A stretch of 29,645 bases of DNA from an uncultured Agathobacter sp. (lineage in GTDB: Bacteria > Bacillota > Clostridia > Lachnospirales > Lachnospiraceae): NCBI GenBank assembly GCA_934316545.1, contig CAKRDT010000026.1, forward strand, positions 1-29,645, read 5' to 3'. The notes below the pieces were generated by a model. That model was given only the letters and a program-made list of their open reading frames with translations, made no database searches and was not told the origin of the DNA. Position 1 is the first letter of the stretch. Every line of letters starts with the position of its first letter. Shown in pieces: positions 9,128 through 17,613 of the stretch. Made by a program: the position numbers and the translations under genes.

Positions 9128-9155
9128 ATTATATCCGGTCAACAAACAAATGCAA
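9128..9155 (-). promoter_or_regulatory. Predicted galK-galT promoter
   Basis: On the minus strand, TTGCAT (9150-9155) and a consensus TATAAT (9128-9133) are 16 bases apart. It is the only good promoter between the L,D-transpeptidase gene and galK. I did not find a convincing CcpA (cre) site around it. Confidence 0.55.
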
Positions 9156-9211
9156 TACGCTTTTTTCAAATTGCAACATTCCCGAGAGCACATACAACAA
9201 AAGTATATGTT

Positions 9212-10885
9212 TTACTTTTTCTTTTCTTTTTTCAGCTTTGCAAAGTCCTTCTGCGCTTTCTCCAATGTCGCATAATTTGTAACATAGGTCTTTGCATTCG
9301 AATTCAGCTTATCATAAGCCTTCTGCGCCTTACTGATTGTCTCTTTTGATTTCTCCGTCACAGTTCCGATCGCATCAATCAGTTTCACAACCTTCTCTGC
9401 AGCCTCCTTGTCAGAAACCGCAGTGCTCTCTGTTCCCGGCAGTTCGTATACGAGAACCGGATAATTCCTTCCCACATTTTCAAAAATGACCTTTGCAACA
9501 CTCGGCGGAAGATTGATACATCCATGCGAGCCGGCAGTCTTATAAATACTTCCTCCAAACTGACTGCGCCAGGATGCATCATGCATTCCGACATTTCCGG
9601 CGAACGGCATCCAATAAGACACCGGCGTCTCATAATTATCTCCGCGAAGTGTCGCATCCTTCTGCGTATAAGTAATTCCATATGCACCGGTTGGCGTATC
9701 GAAACCACGAGCATGATTTCCGGAGACAAAATCCGATTCGATGACAAGCTTTCCTTCTTTATATAAGAACAGATGCTGCGCTGTCAGATTGATTTCCACA
9801 TAGGAATCTCCGTAATCGTTACCTTCATGACTGTTGGCCGTCATCAGATAATTGAGATCTCTCGTAACCGGCTTTCCCGCCTTAATTTCTTTGATAATTT
9901 CCGTCACTTCCGTAGCATTATCCACTTTCCAGCCGTAGCAGCTAAGACCGATCGTGACGGTTTTACCATAGGAAGTCTTCAGTTTCTTTGCGGTATAACA
10001 GGTATTGTATTTTTTTGCAAGACCGGCAACATACTCCTGCACTTTATCCTTTGAGACCACCGGTTTCTGCTTCTTATTCAAGGTAATCCATGCCCCAAAC
10101 GTCGTTGCATCAAGCGTCTCTGTACTTGCACCGATCTGATATGTAATCGTTGTTCCCGCATAACCGTTCATTGTCTCAATCGCGGTCTGCAGCTTCTCGT
10201 CATCATCATAAACCGTAGGATTCACATATGCATCTGCTTTTTCAACAGAAACCGACTCGTCCAACTGTTGTACCGCTTCTTCCACGGCTTCCGCAAATTT
10301 TTCGCTGTCGATCGTTGTTCCCATCACGCACGGCTGCAGCGCAAATCCATTGTCCCTATCGTAAGGCGCAACCGATGCATTCTGCGGCTTCACCTGATTC
10401 TCCGGCTGCATACAGTCCAAAGTTTCTATCGCCTTCGTCAATTTATCCGGTGCAAAGCTTACTAAGGTTTCATTTTCAAGCTTATCCGGTGCAAAAATTT
10501 TTGCAGGCCACAGGAAGCTGTTCTGCTCCGCTATCATATCTTCAATTTCGCTGCCCCACTGTGGTTCAAGCTCAATATCCGCCCCTGAAATCGTTTCTTC
10601 CTGATCATTTCTTTCTTCAATTTTTAATGAATAGGCATGTATTTCATCTGCAATACCGGTTTTGACCTTTTCTGCGGTATATCCGGAAACATTTTTATCA
10701 TTTATTGTTGTTCCCGGCAAAAACCGGTGCATAAAATAAATGCTCACACCTATGTAGACCATAGCCAGAGCACCGAAAACGGAAGCAATCACAATCCGGG
10801 TACGCTTCGGATTTCCCGGTGTCCTTCCTTTATTTCTTCGACTCTTCTGCGGCATCCGGACTGCCACGTTCTTCTGTTCGCTCAC
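9212..10885 (-). CDS. L,D-transpeptidase (YkuD) with membrane anchor
   Basis: A 557-residue cell-wall enzyme. A basic N-terminus precedes one membrane helix (about 31-52), so the rest is extracellular. Residues 60-345 look like the paired PG_binding_4 type domains found before YkuD domains. The YkuD domain (about 361-482) has GMHD with His435 and the catalytic SHGCINLP (453-460) with Cys456. A lysine-rich helical tail (490-557) resembles a repeat module added to many Lachnospiraceae surface proteins. The enzyme forms 3-3 cross-links or attaches proteins to peptidoglycan. The start is GTG at 10885, with AGAGGA upstream; the ATG ten codons later has no site. Adjacent genes are not functionally linked. 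Confidence 0.92.
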   Translation of the reverse strand: MSEQKNVAVRMPQKSRRNKGRTPGNPKRTRIVIASVFGALAMVYIGVSIYFMHRFLPGTTINDKNVSGYTAEKVKTGIADEIHAYSLKIEERNDQEETISGADIELEPQWGSEIEDMIAEQNSFLWPAKIFAPDKLENETLVSFAPDKLTKAIETLDCMQPENQVKPQNASVAPYDRDNGFALQPCVMGTTIDSEKFAEAVEEAVQQLDESVSVEKADAYVNPTVYDDDEKLQTAIETMNGYAGTTITYQIGASTETLDATTFGAWITLNKKQKPVVSKDKVQEYVAGLAKKYNTCYTAKKLKTSYGKTVTIGLSCYGWKVDNATEVTEIIKEIKAGKPVTRDLNYLMTANSHEGNDYGDSYVEINLTAQHLFLYKEGKLVIESDFVSGNHARGFDTPTGAYGITYTQKDATLRGDNYETPVSYWMPFAGNVGMHDASWRSQFGGSIYKTAGSHGCINLPPSVAKVIFENVGRNYPVLVYELPGTESTAVSDKEAAEKVVKLIDAIGTVTEKSKETISKAQKAYDKLNSNAKTYVTNYATLEKAQKDFAKLKKEKKK

Positions 10886-10923
10886 TTTCTTTTCCTCTCT
10901 CGCTCACTCAATCAATCCATTCT

Positions 10924-10952
10924 ATTATAACCAATTTATGAAGTTTTCACAA
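10924..10952 (-). promoter_or_regulatory. Predicted promoter of the L,D-transpeptidase gene
   Basis: On the minus strand, TTGTGA (10947-10952) and TATAAT (10924-10929) are 17 bases apart, ending 39 bases before the GTG start. It is back to back with the PAP2 promoter. Confidence 0.6.
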
Positions 10953-10979
10953 ATATTTATTAACAATACCTGTTTGCTA

Positions 10980-11008
10980 TTGTCGCTCCCCTGCCGCAGT
11001 GCTATAAT
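10980..11008 (+). promoter_or_regulatory. Predicted promoter of the PAP2-family gene
   Basis: TTGTCG (10980-10985) and TATAAT (11003-11008) are 17 bases apart, and a TG two bases before the -10 makes it an extended -10 promoter. The leader before the ATG at 11078 is about 60 bases. Confidence 0.65.
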
Positions 11009-11077
11009 CTAGCCATAATTTGAGTCAGATCTTCCTTCTTTCATAAGGTCTGCGTTGTATCATGCAGGGAGGTATTT

Positions 11078-11791
11078 ATGACATTACCAAAGAAGTCGTT
11101 CAAAATCAGGCTTGTTTCCTTTTATCAGAAATACAGGCATCTTCTGATCTTGCTCTACTTTTTCGTATACATGGCATGGTTTGCTTATGTCGAAAAAAAC
11201 ATCAAAACACATTTTCATGTAGTGCACGTACCACTCGACGATTATATTCCGTTTTGCGAGTATTTTGTGATCCCCTATCTTCTCTGGTTTGGCTATGTCG
11301 CCTGGGGAATCGCCTACATGGCTTTACATAATAAGGCTGATTATTACAGACTCTGTACATTTTTATTCACGGGTATGACACTTTTCCTATTGATTTCAAC
11401 GTTCTATCCGAACGGACACTATCTGCGTCCTTACTATTTTACGCACCATAATATTTTCACGCAGCTCTGCGAGAAATTATACGAAACAGATACTCCGACC
11501 AATCTGTTTCCAAGTATTCATGTGTACAATTCCATTGGAATTCATCTTGCAGTTTCTCGCAATGAGCAGCTTAGAAAGAACAAAACGGTTCAGATGATCT
11601 CCTTGATACTGATGACGAGTATTGTCCTTGCAACCATGTTTATCAAGCAGCATTCCGTATTTGATGTAAGTACCGCTTTGGTTTTGGCCTATATCATGTA
11701 CCGCATCGTCTATCGGCACAACTGGTCCAAATCATCTCTTGCCGCACGCATCAGGGAAAGAAAACATTTTCTTCCTGATCATCCGTTATGA
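11078..11791 (+). CDS. PAP2-family membrane phosphatase
   Basis: A 237-residue protein with about six hydrophobic segments. The PAP2 signature is recognisable: PSIHV at 145-149 (motif 2, with its histidine) and KQHSVFDV at 190-197 (motif 3, His192 and Asp196). The usual first motif KxxxxxxRP is represented by the region before HYLRPYY (114-120). This pattern fits the inositol phosphorylceramide synthase/undecaprenyl-diphosphatase branch. It probably removes or transfers a phosphate on a membrane lipid; the substrate is not known. GGAGGT stands five to six bases before the ATG. It is monocistronic and followed by a strong hairpin. Confidence 0.82.
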   Translation: MTLPKKSFKIRLVSFYQKYRHLLILLYFFVYMAWFAYVEKNIKTHFHVVHVPLDDYIPFCEYFVIPYLLWFGYVAWGIAYMALHNKADYYRLCTFLFTGMTLFLLISTFYPNGHYLRPYYFTHHNIFTQLCEKLYETDTPTNLFPSIHVYNSIGIHLAVSRNEQLRKNKTVQMISLILMTSIVLATMFIKQHSVFDVSTALVLAYIMYRIVYRHNWSKSSLAARIRERKHFLPDHPL

Positions 11792-11817
11792 TCTGCAAAA
11801 AATGTTATATCGAAATC

Positions 11818-11856
11818 GAGTAGGCGGCTAATCTTTCGTTGATTAGCCGCCTACTC
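11818..11856. terminator. Perfect 16-bp hairpin between convergent genes
   Basis: GAGTAGGCGGCTAATC (11818-11833) pairs perfectly with 11841-11856 around a 7-base loop, between the ends of the PAP2 gene (+) and the MCP-like gene (-). A clean T-run is missing on both sides, with only a short TTTT about ten bases after the stem on the plus strand, so it may act as a weak bidirectional terminator or an RNA end-protecting structure. Confidence 0.65.
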
Positions 11857-11886
11857 AATGATCCCTACTTTTCAATTTCTAAAATT

Positions 11887-12843
11887 TTATTCTCCGGCCT
11901 TGCGCTCGATCACATGGCGATAAAGAGGATCGACCATCTGGCTGATTTCCTCCTGATTCTTTTGCTGAGACAGAAATTCTTCCGTCAAATCCTCAAGCTG
12001 CATCCGATTGCGTTCCTGAGATTTTACGATCTCTTCATCTGCATTCCTAAGGCTTGTCAGACGGTTGGAAACATCTGACAATGCAGCCGACAGTTTTTCT
12101 TCGCCTGTCGCATCTGCCTGACGCGTAACTTGCGCACAGTGCTTCATCAAACGTGCGGTCGCAATATTATTCTCCTTGAGCAGGCCGATCAGATGATGGA
12201 TCTGTTCTTCTAATTCCGCGATCCTTTGTTCCGCTTCCCCCAGTTGTACACGGCTCTCCTCGATGGCACCATCATAATTCGTCACATAGGAGCGGATATC
12301 CTCTGCCGCTGTCACAAACTGCATTCCGCTCTCTCCGAGGCGTCCTGCCTCGATTGCGGCATTTAATGCAAGAACACCCATCTGCTTGCCACATTCCTGC
12401 ATCCGATCCAGTTTTTCGCCAAGCTGCTGATTCTGCGTTCTAAGTGTTCCCGGAAATTCACTCAGATATTTGGAAGGCGTTGTAAAATGCTTATTGTCAT
12501 CCACGAGCTTTGTTGCCTCTTCAAGCAGTCTGTGCATATCATCCACTATTTTTGCCTGGTTTTCTTCCTGCGCCAGCATCGCATCCCTGCATTCCCCGAT
12601 GGAATGTCCAAGTCCCGCTTCGATTTCCACATTACCTGCTGCTAAGGTTGCAGCACTCTGTGCATTCTCCTTTACCTGCGCAACATCCGACTGCACCTGT
12701 CTGTGAGATTCTTTGATTTCTGCCATTGTCGCGCGGAACATCTCTCCCTTGCTTCCGGTTTCCTCAAAGAACTGGTCATCAATCTGTACGGTTCTCTTTA
12801 ATTTTTCAATATCCTCCTGGCTGACCTTATTCTTGCCAAACAT
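11887..12843 (-). CDS. Soluble methyl-accepting-chemotaxis-like protein
   Basis: A 318-residue, almost entirely helical protein without membrane segments. Residues 158-184 match the hairpin tip of chemoreceptor signalling domains (LALNAAIEAGRLGESG followed by the conserved AAEDIR), the region that contacts CheA and CheW. Both flanks are predicted coiled coil. There is no recognisable sensor domain, so it may be a cytoplasmic receptor or an adapter. The signalling domain is shorter than in full receptors. GGAGGA lies six bases before the ATG. It is 62 bases downstream of recJ and probably cotranscribed; no chemotaxis genes are near. Confidence 0.75.
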   Translation of the reverse strand: MFGKNKVSQEDIEKLKRTVQIDDQFFEETGSKGEMFRATMAEIKESHRQVQSDVAQVKENAQSAATLAAGNVEIEAGLGHSIGECRDAMLAQEENQAKIVDDMHRLLEEATKLVDDNKHFTTPSKYLSEFPGTLRTQNQQLGEKLDRMQECGKQMGVLALNAAIEAGRLGESGMQFVTAAEDIRSYVTNYDGAIEESRVQLGEAEQRIAELEEQIHHLIGLLKENNIATARLMKHCAQVTRQADATGEEKLSAALSDVSNRLTSLRNADEEIVKSQERNRMQLEDLTEEFLSQQKNQEEISQMVDPLYRHVIERKAGE

Positions 12844-12905
12844 CCCTATTCCTCCAAAAAAAGCCTATGTCACTGACTCTATTTTACAATGCCCTCTGCC
12901 TTTTT

Positions 12906-14666
12906 TCAACGATAATATTGTATTTCAAACTGCAGACTTTCCGTATCTCTGTAATAATTGATTTTGGGATAATAGACAAATGAAAGCCGAATTTTATTTT
13001 CTCTTCCATGCTTTGCTTTGTCAAGCTCCGCCGCCCCGAATTTTTCTACTATGTAGTTTTCAAAAGCCGCAATGTCTCCGAAATAAATCCCGGACACCGG
13101 TCTGGCATGTTCCGAAATCAGGCTGAGCCTTAGCACATTCTGATTCTTTCCTACCGTCCACATCCGGCAGACACTAAGATTACGGTCTGCAAATACAGGC
13201 TTGGGATTATCCCTGCCAAAAGGTGCAAGCACCTGAAACTCCGACACCAATGCATTGGTCACATAATCGACCGGCATCGGCACATCAATATGCACTTTCG
13301 GTTGCAGTTCCTGCACAGTGAGCGGACAATTCTGATTGATGGTTCTACGAAATTGCTCAATGTTCTTCTCTGTAAGGGAAAGCCCCGCTGCCATAGGATG
13401 ACCGCCGAATTTCGTAAAAAGATGTTTGCAATGACACATCTCTTCATACATGGAGTAGCCTTCTACCGACCGGCCGCTTCCTTTTACGCCATCCTCACCT
13501 TTCGTCAGAACAAACGTCGGTCTTCCGTAATATTCGCGAATTCTTCCCGCTATGATTCCCGCTATGCTCTCATGCACATCCGGCAGATAGATCACAAGTA
13601 CCGGATCCTGCTGATAGCCGGCATCCTCGCACAATTGCTTTGCTGCTTCGACCCCTTCTGCGGTCATAAGCTTTCGTTCTTCATTCAGTACAACCAATTC
13701 CTCGGCGAGCTTTGCCGCCTCCTCTGTATCCTCCGCCATAAAAAGTGCAAGTGCGCGCTTTGCAGTGTCAAGCCTTCCGGCAGCATTAATACATGGTCCT
13801 AAGACAAAGCCAAAATGATAACACTCTATCTGCTCCGGCAAAAGTCCGCATTGTGCAATTAATGCCCTCATCCCAATATTGAATGTATGATGGATCCTCT
13901 TTAAACCTTCCTTGACAAGAATGCGGTTTTCACCGGTCAGCGGCATCACATCGCCAACGGTTGCAAATGCAACAAACTCAAGAAGTTCCATGGCCTCATC
14001 CGGTTGAATCCGCATTCTCTCATAAAGAACCCGGACCACATTCCACGCCACTCCTGCACCGCACAGATCCTTATAGGGGTATCCACAGTCCTGTTGATGC
14101 GGATTAACGATTGCATCGGCATCACTTGCAAGATAATGCCTTTTTCCATCTGCTTCTTCATACGGAATCTCATGGTGATCCGTCACAAGCACGGTCATAT
14201 TATGATGTTTAGCATAAGCAATCTCCTCAATCGCCGCAATACCATTATCACAAGTAAGAATGGTATCCACACCTGCACCCACCGCATCTTCGATCAAATG
14301 AAGATTCAGTCCGTACCCATCCGTGATCCGGTTCGGGATTGCTACATCGACATCCGCACCGCACCTTTTTAACGCCCGATACAACAGGTAAGAAGACATG
14401 ACTCCGTCAATATCATAATCTCCGATGATCCGGATTTTCTTTTCGTGTTGAATTTTTTGAGACAGAATGCCGGCCACAACACTTGCATCCTTCATGCAAT
14501 GCGCATCCGCAAGATCATCCAAATTTCCGTTCAGATACTGCGCGATCGCCTCATTGCCTACAATATCACGATTTCTGATAATGCGCGCGGTGACCTGATC
14601 AATTCCGAAACGCCTGCCTATCTCTTTAAAATCTGCTCTCTTATTTGTTACCAGCCACTGCTGCAT
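12906..14666 (-). CDS. recJ: Single-strand-specific exonuclease RecJ
   Basis: A 586-residue DHH-superfamily 5'-3' exonuclease used in recombination and mismatch or base-excision repair. Metal-binding motifs are intact: GDYDIDG (82-88), DHH (163-165) and the GPCINAAGRLDTA stretch that closes the core. The DHHA1 RNA/DNA-binding part follows (GSGRSVEGYSM, then KFGGHPMAAGLSL), then a C-terminal OB-like domain. The length is normal for Firmicutes. Its start lies 26 bases inside truA, with GGAGA nine bases upstream, so the two are translationally coupled. Confidence 0.95.
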   Translation of the reverse strand: MQQWLVTNKRADFKEIGRRFGIDQVTARIIRNRDIVGNEAIAQYLNGNLDDLADAHCMKDASVVAGILSQKIQHEKKIRIIGDYDIDGVMSSYLLYRALKRCGADVDVAIPNRITDGYGLNLHLIEDAVGAGVDTILTCDNGIAAIEEIAYAKHHNMTVLVTDHHEIPYEEADGKRHYLASDADAIVNPHQQDCGYPYKDLCGAGVAWNVVRVLYERMRIQPDEAMELLEFVAFATVGDVMPLTGENRILVKEGLKRIHHTFNIGMRALIAQCGLLPEQIECYHFGFVLGPCINAAGRLDTAKRALALFMAEDTEEAAKLAEELVVLNEERKLMTAEGVEAAKQLCEDAGYQQDPVLVIYLPDVHESIAGIIAGRIREYYGRPTFVLTKGEDGVKGSGRSVEGYSMYEEMCHCKHLFTKFGGHPMAAGLSLTEKNIEQFRRTINQNCPLTVQELQPKVHIDVPMPVDYVTNALVSEFQVLAPFGRDNPKPVFADRNLSVCRMWTVGKNQNVLRLSLISEHARPVSGIYFGDIAAFENYIVEKFGAAELDKAKHGRENKIRLSFVYYPKINYYRDTESLQFEIQYYR

Positions 14667-15399
14667 ACACTACTTTCTCCAATCGTAATCCCTGCGGAGG
14701 CGCGGTATACCCTGCCTGCGCCCGATCCTTCGCCGCAAGGAGGTTCTTCATGCTCTCCGGTTTCCGCTCTCCTCTGCCTACTTCAATCAATGTTCCCGTC
14801 AGAATACGGATCATGTTTTGCAAAAATCCATCCCCGGTATAGCGAATCTCAATTTCTCCTGCATTCTCAAAAAATGCAACATCCATAAGCGTCCTGACCG
14901 TCGATTTTTTCATTCTCTTATTACCGCAAAAAGAAGCAAAATCATGCGTTCCGATCAGCTCCTGTGCCGCGTTCTGCATCCGGCTTATATCCAGCGGCTT
15001 ACCGTAATGATACACAAATCGCCGCGCAAACACATCCGGGACCGGGTTGGTCCGGATTCGATAACTGTAGGTTTTGGCTACCGCATGATACCGGCTGTGA
15101 AAACACTCATCCACTTCCGCAATCTCTGTGACTGCAATATCCTCCGGAAGAAATTCACTTAAATTTCTAAATATTTCCTCCATTGTAAAATGCTCGTCCA
15201 TATGAAAATTGGCTACCTGCCCCACGGCATGCACCCCGGCATCGGTCCTCCCCGAACCGATCACTTCCACCGGATGGCCGGCAAGTTTAGACAGCACATT
15301 CTGAAGCTTTCCCTGTATGGTCGCATCGGTTGCCTTCTGCACCTGCCAGCCCTTATATCTTGTTCCATCATATTGAACTGTAATTTTATAATTTTTCAT
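14641..15399 (-). CDS. truA: tRNA pseudouridine synthase A
   Basis: A 252-residue TruA, which makes pseudouridine at positions 38-40 of the tRNA anticodon arm. It has the N-terminal KITVQYDGTRYKGWQ segment, the catalytic Asp53 in GSGRTDAGVHAVGQ and the late YTGDGFLQNMIR motif. I place the start at 15399, where GGAG lies nine bases upstream and the protein matches the family's start; an in-frame extension to 15471 has no support. It overlaps recJ by 26 bases and heads a three-gene transcript. Confidence 0.95.
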   Translation of the reverse strand: MKNYKITVQYDGTRYKGWQVQKATDATIQGKLQNVLSKLAGHPVEVIGSGRTDAGVHAVGQVANFHMDEHFTMEEIFRNLSEFLPEDIAVTEIAEVDECFHSRYHAVAKTYSYRIRTNPVPDVFARRFVYHYGKPLDISRMQNAAQELIGTHDFASFCGNKRMKKSTVRTLMDVAFFENAGEIEIRYTGDGFLQNMIRILTGTLIEVGRGERKPESMKNLLAAKDRAQAGYTAPPQGLRLEKVVYAAVAGNK

Positions 15400-15439
15400 G
15401 TATTTTTGTCTCCGTCTGCCATATTCCCATATGTTATTT

Positions 15440-15468
15440 ATTAAATCACAAACAAGGAACATTGTCCA
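15440..15468 (-). promoter_or_regulatory. Predicted promoter of truA-recJ
   Basis: On the minus strand, TGGACA (15463-15468) and TTTAAT (15440-15445) are 17 bases apart, about 40 bases before the truA ATG. Confidence 0.4.
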
Positions 15469-15549
15469 CACAGAGGCTTTTTGCCGCTGCTTCCTTTTTA
15501 TTCGGCCTCAATAAGTGCCCCATCCGCGCCGGATCATTTTTCTCATATT

Positions 15550-16809
15550 CTATTGCAGTTCTGCAATTCTTGAAACCGCCACATAAATATCCGAGATCTT
15601 GTACCAGGTTGGATAATCCACGACTCCGGTTGCCGGAAGTCCAAAGACCGATTGAAATTTCTGTACCGCTTCTTTGGTCCGTTCACCATAAATTCCGTCC
15701 GGTGTAATGGATGGGATTGCCGGATATGCTCTTGCAATTCGCTGCAGCTGTTCCTGTAACTGGCGCACTTTATCCCCGCTTGATCCGACCGTCAGGTCAT
15801 ATCCCGGCCACGAAGCCGGAATTCCGGAAATTCCCTGTGCCTGATTAATATAGATGTCGCTTCCATAATAATTTCGAAGAATTTCAATCGCCGAATATCC
15901 CTGATCTCCCAGATACTTGCTTCCCCACTGGGTCATCCAATTCGGGCAGCTCACTTTCTGTCCATCGCAATACTGTGTTAAAATCGGCTGACGAACATTC
16001 GGACGCGACAGATAGTTTTCAAACATTTCATCCACAATGGTTGAAATGCTTTGAAAAATATTTCTTCCATACATGAATTTGTGATCATATGCTGTGGATG
16101 AAGTGATTGTAAAATTATATCCCTTCCCACGATACCATTCTGTGTACACGCGATTGAGCGTAAATGACATGATCGCAAGCACATTTGCCCTGATTGCTGC
16201 ATCCGGCCATGTAGCATAAATTTCACTTGATGCGACATTCTTGATATAATCACGATACCGCACATAGTAATTTGCAGCTGTCGAGTCAGATGGAGCCCCA
16301 TCATGAACAACAACATATTCCGGAATAACCACACGACTTAAAACAATCTCCCCGCTTTCATCCATTGCTTTTATTTCATCTTCCGGAATTTTCGGAGGAT
16401 AATCACCATAAAGTGTATGTGCGGGAATCACAATTGTATCGATAGGATTTCCCGGAGCATCCTGCCGGTCCATCGTCACAATTTGGATAGCCGTTTCCCC
16501 CGGAAGGATGTCAATCGCCGAAACCGTAATATCCCTATATCCCGGGGCTGTAACCTGAATGGTATATTCTGAATATGGCTGCTGCTCCGACGGCTCCATC
16601 GAATATTCGAGCGGAGGAGCATCAAGTATAAGCGCTTCGGTATTACCGGAATCATCCGAATTTACCTCCTCAATAATCTGAGATGGATTTCCTGTGTAGG
16701 AAACGGAAATTTTAGCTCCCTGTACAGGGATTCCATTAGACCTGTTCGTCAATTGGATACGCAAGGTTCCTGTATCCACATTGTCATTTCTGTTTGACTG
16801 AAGATCCAT
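15550..16809 (-). CDS. SpoIID/LytB-like protein with peptidoglycan-binding domain
   Basis: A 419-residue protein in three parts. Residues 10-115 look like a carboxypeptidase-regulatory-type beta-sandwich. Residues 175-330 resemble SpoIID, a lytic transglycosylase: YIKNVASSEIYATWP, with the acidic residue expected to be catalytic, and the ending MTQWGSKYLGDQGYSAIEIL match the family's first and last motifs. Residues 343-415 form a PG_binding_1 domain. There is no signal peptide, as in many mother-cell spore proteins. SpoIID-like enzymes cleave glycan strands that lack stem peptides during engulfment or cortex remodelling. AAAGGAT lies five bases before the ATG. It may also be annotated as a spore cortex-lytic protein. 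Confidence 0.72.
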   Translation of the reverse strand: MDLQSNRNDNVDTGTLRIQLTNRSNGIPVQGAKISVSYTGNPSQIIEEVNSDDSGNTEALILDAPPLEYSMEPSEQQPYSEYTIQVTAPGYRDITVSAIDILPGETAIQIVTMDRQDAPGNPIDTIVIPAHTLYGDYPPKIPEDEIKAMDESGEIVLSRVVIPEYVVVHDGAPSDSTAANYYVRYRDYIKNVASSEIYATWPDAAIRANVLAIMSFTLNRVYTEWYRGKGYNFTITSSTAYDHKFMYGRNIFQSISTIVDEMFENYLSRPNVRQPILTQYCDGQKVSCPNWMTQWGSKYLGDQGYSAIEILRNYYGSDIYINQAQGISGIPASWPGYDLTVGSSGDKVRQLQEQLQRIARAYPAIPSITPDGIYGERTKEAVQKFQSVFGLPATGVVDYPTWYKISDIYVAVSRIAELQ

Positions 16810-16961
16810 ACAAGATCCTTTCTATTCTCTCGTTATTCATTTTATGCAGCACAACACGCTTTGTTCCCTCTTTTATCATATTTTTCGTTATTCCATTCCG
16901 GTCTGCTTTTACATACCCATACATCTGCCTGGTAACGCTCTCATTCATTATGATCTCATTC

Positions 16962-16991
16962 TTGAAAAGCTACAGATTTATTTGTTATAAT
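16962..16991 (+). promoter_or_regulatory. Predicted promoter of the flavin reductase-like gene
   Basis: TTGAAA (16962-16967) and TATAAT (16986-16991) are 18 bases apart, 40 bases before the ATG at 17032. Confidence 0.6.
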
Positions 16992-17031
16992 ATTGCATAT
17001 AAATAATATGGAAATAATTGGAGGTTTTCTT

Positions 17032-17538
17032 ATGCATTCTTTTCAGCCATATCCTATGGACTTATTAGAAATGAACCCATTTACCAAAATCGGAAAGGAA
17101 TGGGCGCTTGTATCAGCCGGAAACAAAAATAAATACAATACCATGACCGTCAGCTGGGGCGGCGTAGGCGTACTCTGGGGTAAAAATGTCGTATATATCT
17201 TTATCCGAGATTCACGTTATACCAAGGAATTCCTTGACTCCGGAGATTTCTTCTCACTCTCATTTCTCGGCGAGCAATATCGTGAAGCCTTAAGCTACTG
17301 CGGCAAAGAAAGCGGTCGAAACGGTGACAAGTTTGCAGGCTCCGGACTTAACGCAGCCTTCCGTCACGATATTCCATACCCGGACGAAGCCAATCTTGTA
17401 TTCTTATGTCGCAAGATGGCAGCCGTACCAATCACAGAGGATACCTTTATAGACAATGAAATCATGTCAAAATGGTATGGAGATCATGATATGCACACCA
17501 TGTATGTCGGTGAAATTGTGGAAGCAATTGCCCGCTAA
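17032..17538 (+). CDS. Flavin reductase-like FMN-binding protein
   Basis: A 168-residue protein of the FMN-binding split-barrel type (flavin reductase domain). The segment NTMTVSWGGVG (36-46) and the following RDSRYTKEFLDSGDFFSLSF match the flavin- and phosphate-binding part of the family, which reduces FMN or FAD with NAD(P)H or acts as a small flavoprotein. I choose the ATG at 17032 because GGAGG lies seven bases upstream; an in-frame start at 16993 has none. It is monocistronic and divergent from the SpoIID-like gene. Confidence 0.83.
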   Translation: MHSFQPYPMDLLEMNPFTKIGKEWALVSAGNKNKYNTMTVSWGGVGVLWGKNVVYIFIRDSRYTKEFLDSGDFFSLSFLGEQYREALSYCGKESGRNGDKFAGSGLNAAFRHDIPYPDEANLVFLCRKMAAVPITEDTFIDNEIMSKWYGDHDMHTMYVGEIVEAIAR

Positions 17539-17541
17539 AGA

Positions 17542-17563
17542 GGAAAACAAATTCGGGTTTTCC
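17542..17563 (+). terminator. Weak hairpin after the flavin reductase-like gene
   Basis: GGAAAAC (17542-17548) and GTTTTCC (17557-17563) pair around an 8-base loop four bases after the stop codon. No T-run follows, so termination here is doubtful and transcription may continue into the inverted-repeat element at 17614. Confidence 0.3.
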
Positions 17564-17613
17564 GTGATCAGATTTTGATAAATACGGACGATACCGGATG
17601 ATAAGGTAATGAT

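Noticed and set aside
9134..9180. Possible cre (CcpA) site near the galK promoter
   Set aside because: The sequence around AAAGCGTATTGCA has the central CG but misses several conserved positions on both halves.
10228..10665. 145-codon open frame opposite the L,D-transpeptidase gene
   Set aside because: Antisense shadow of a well-supported gene; no domain and no ribosome site.
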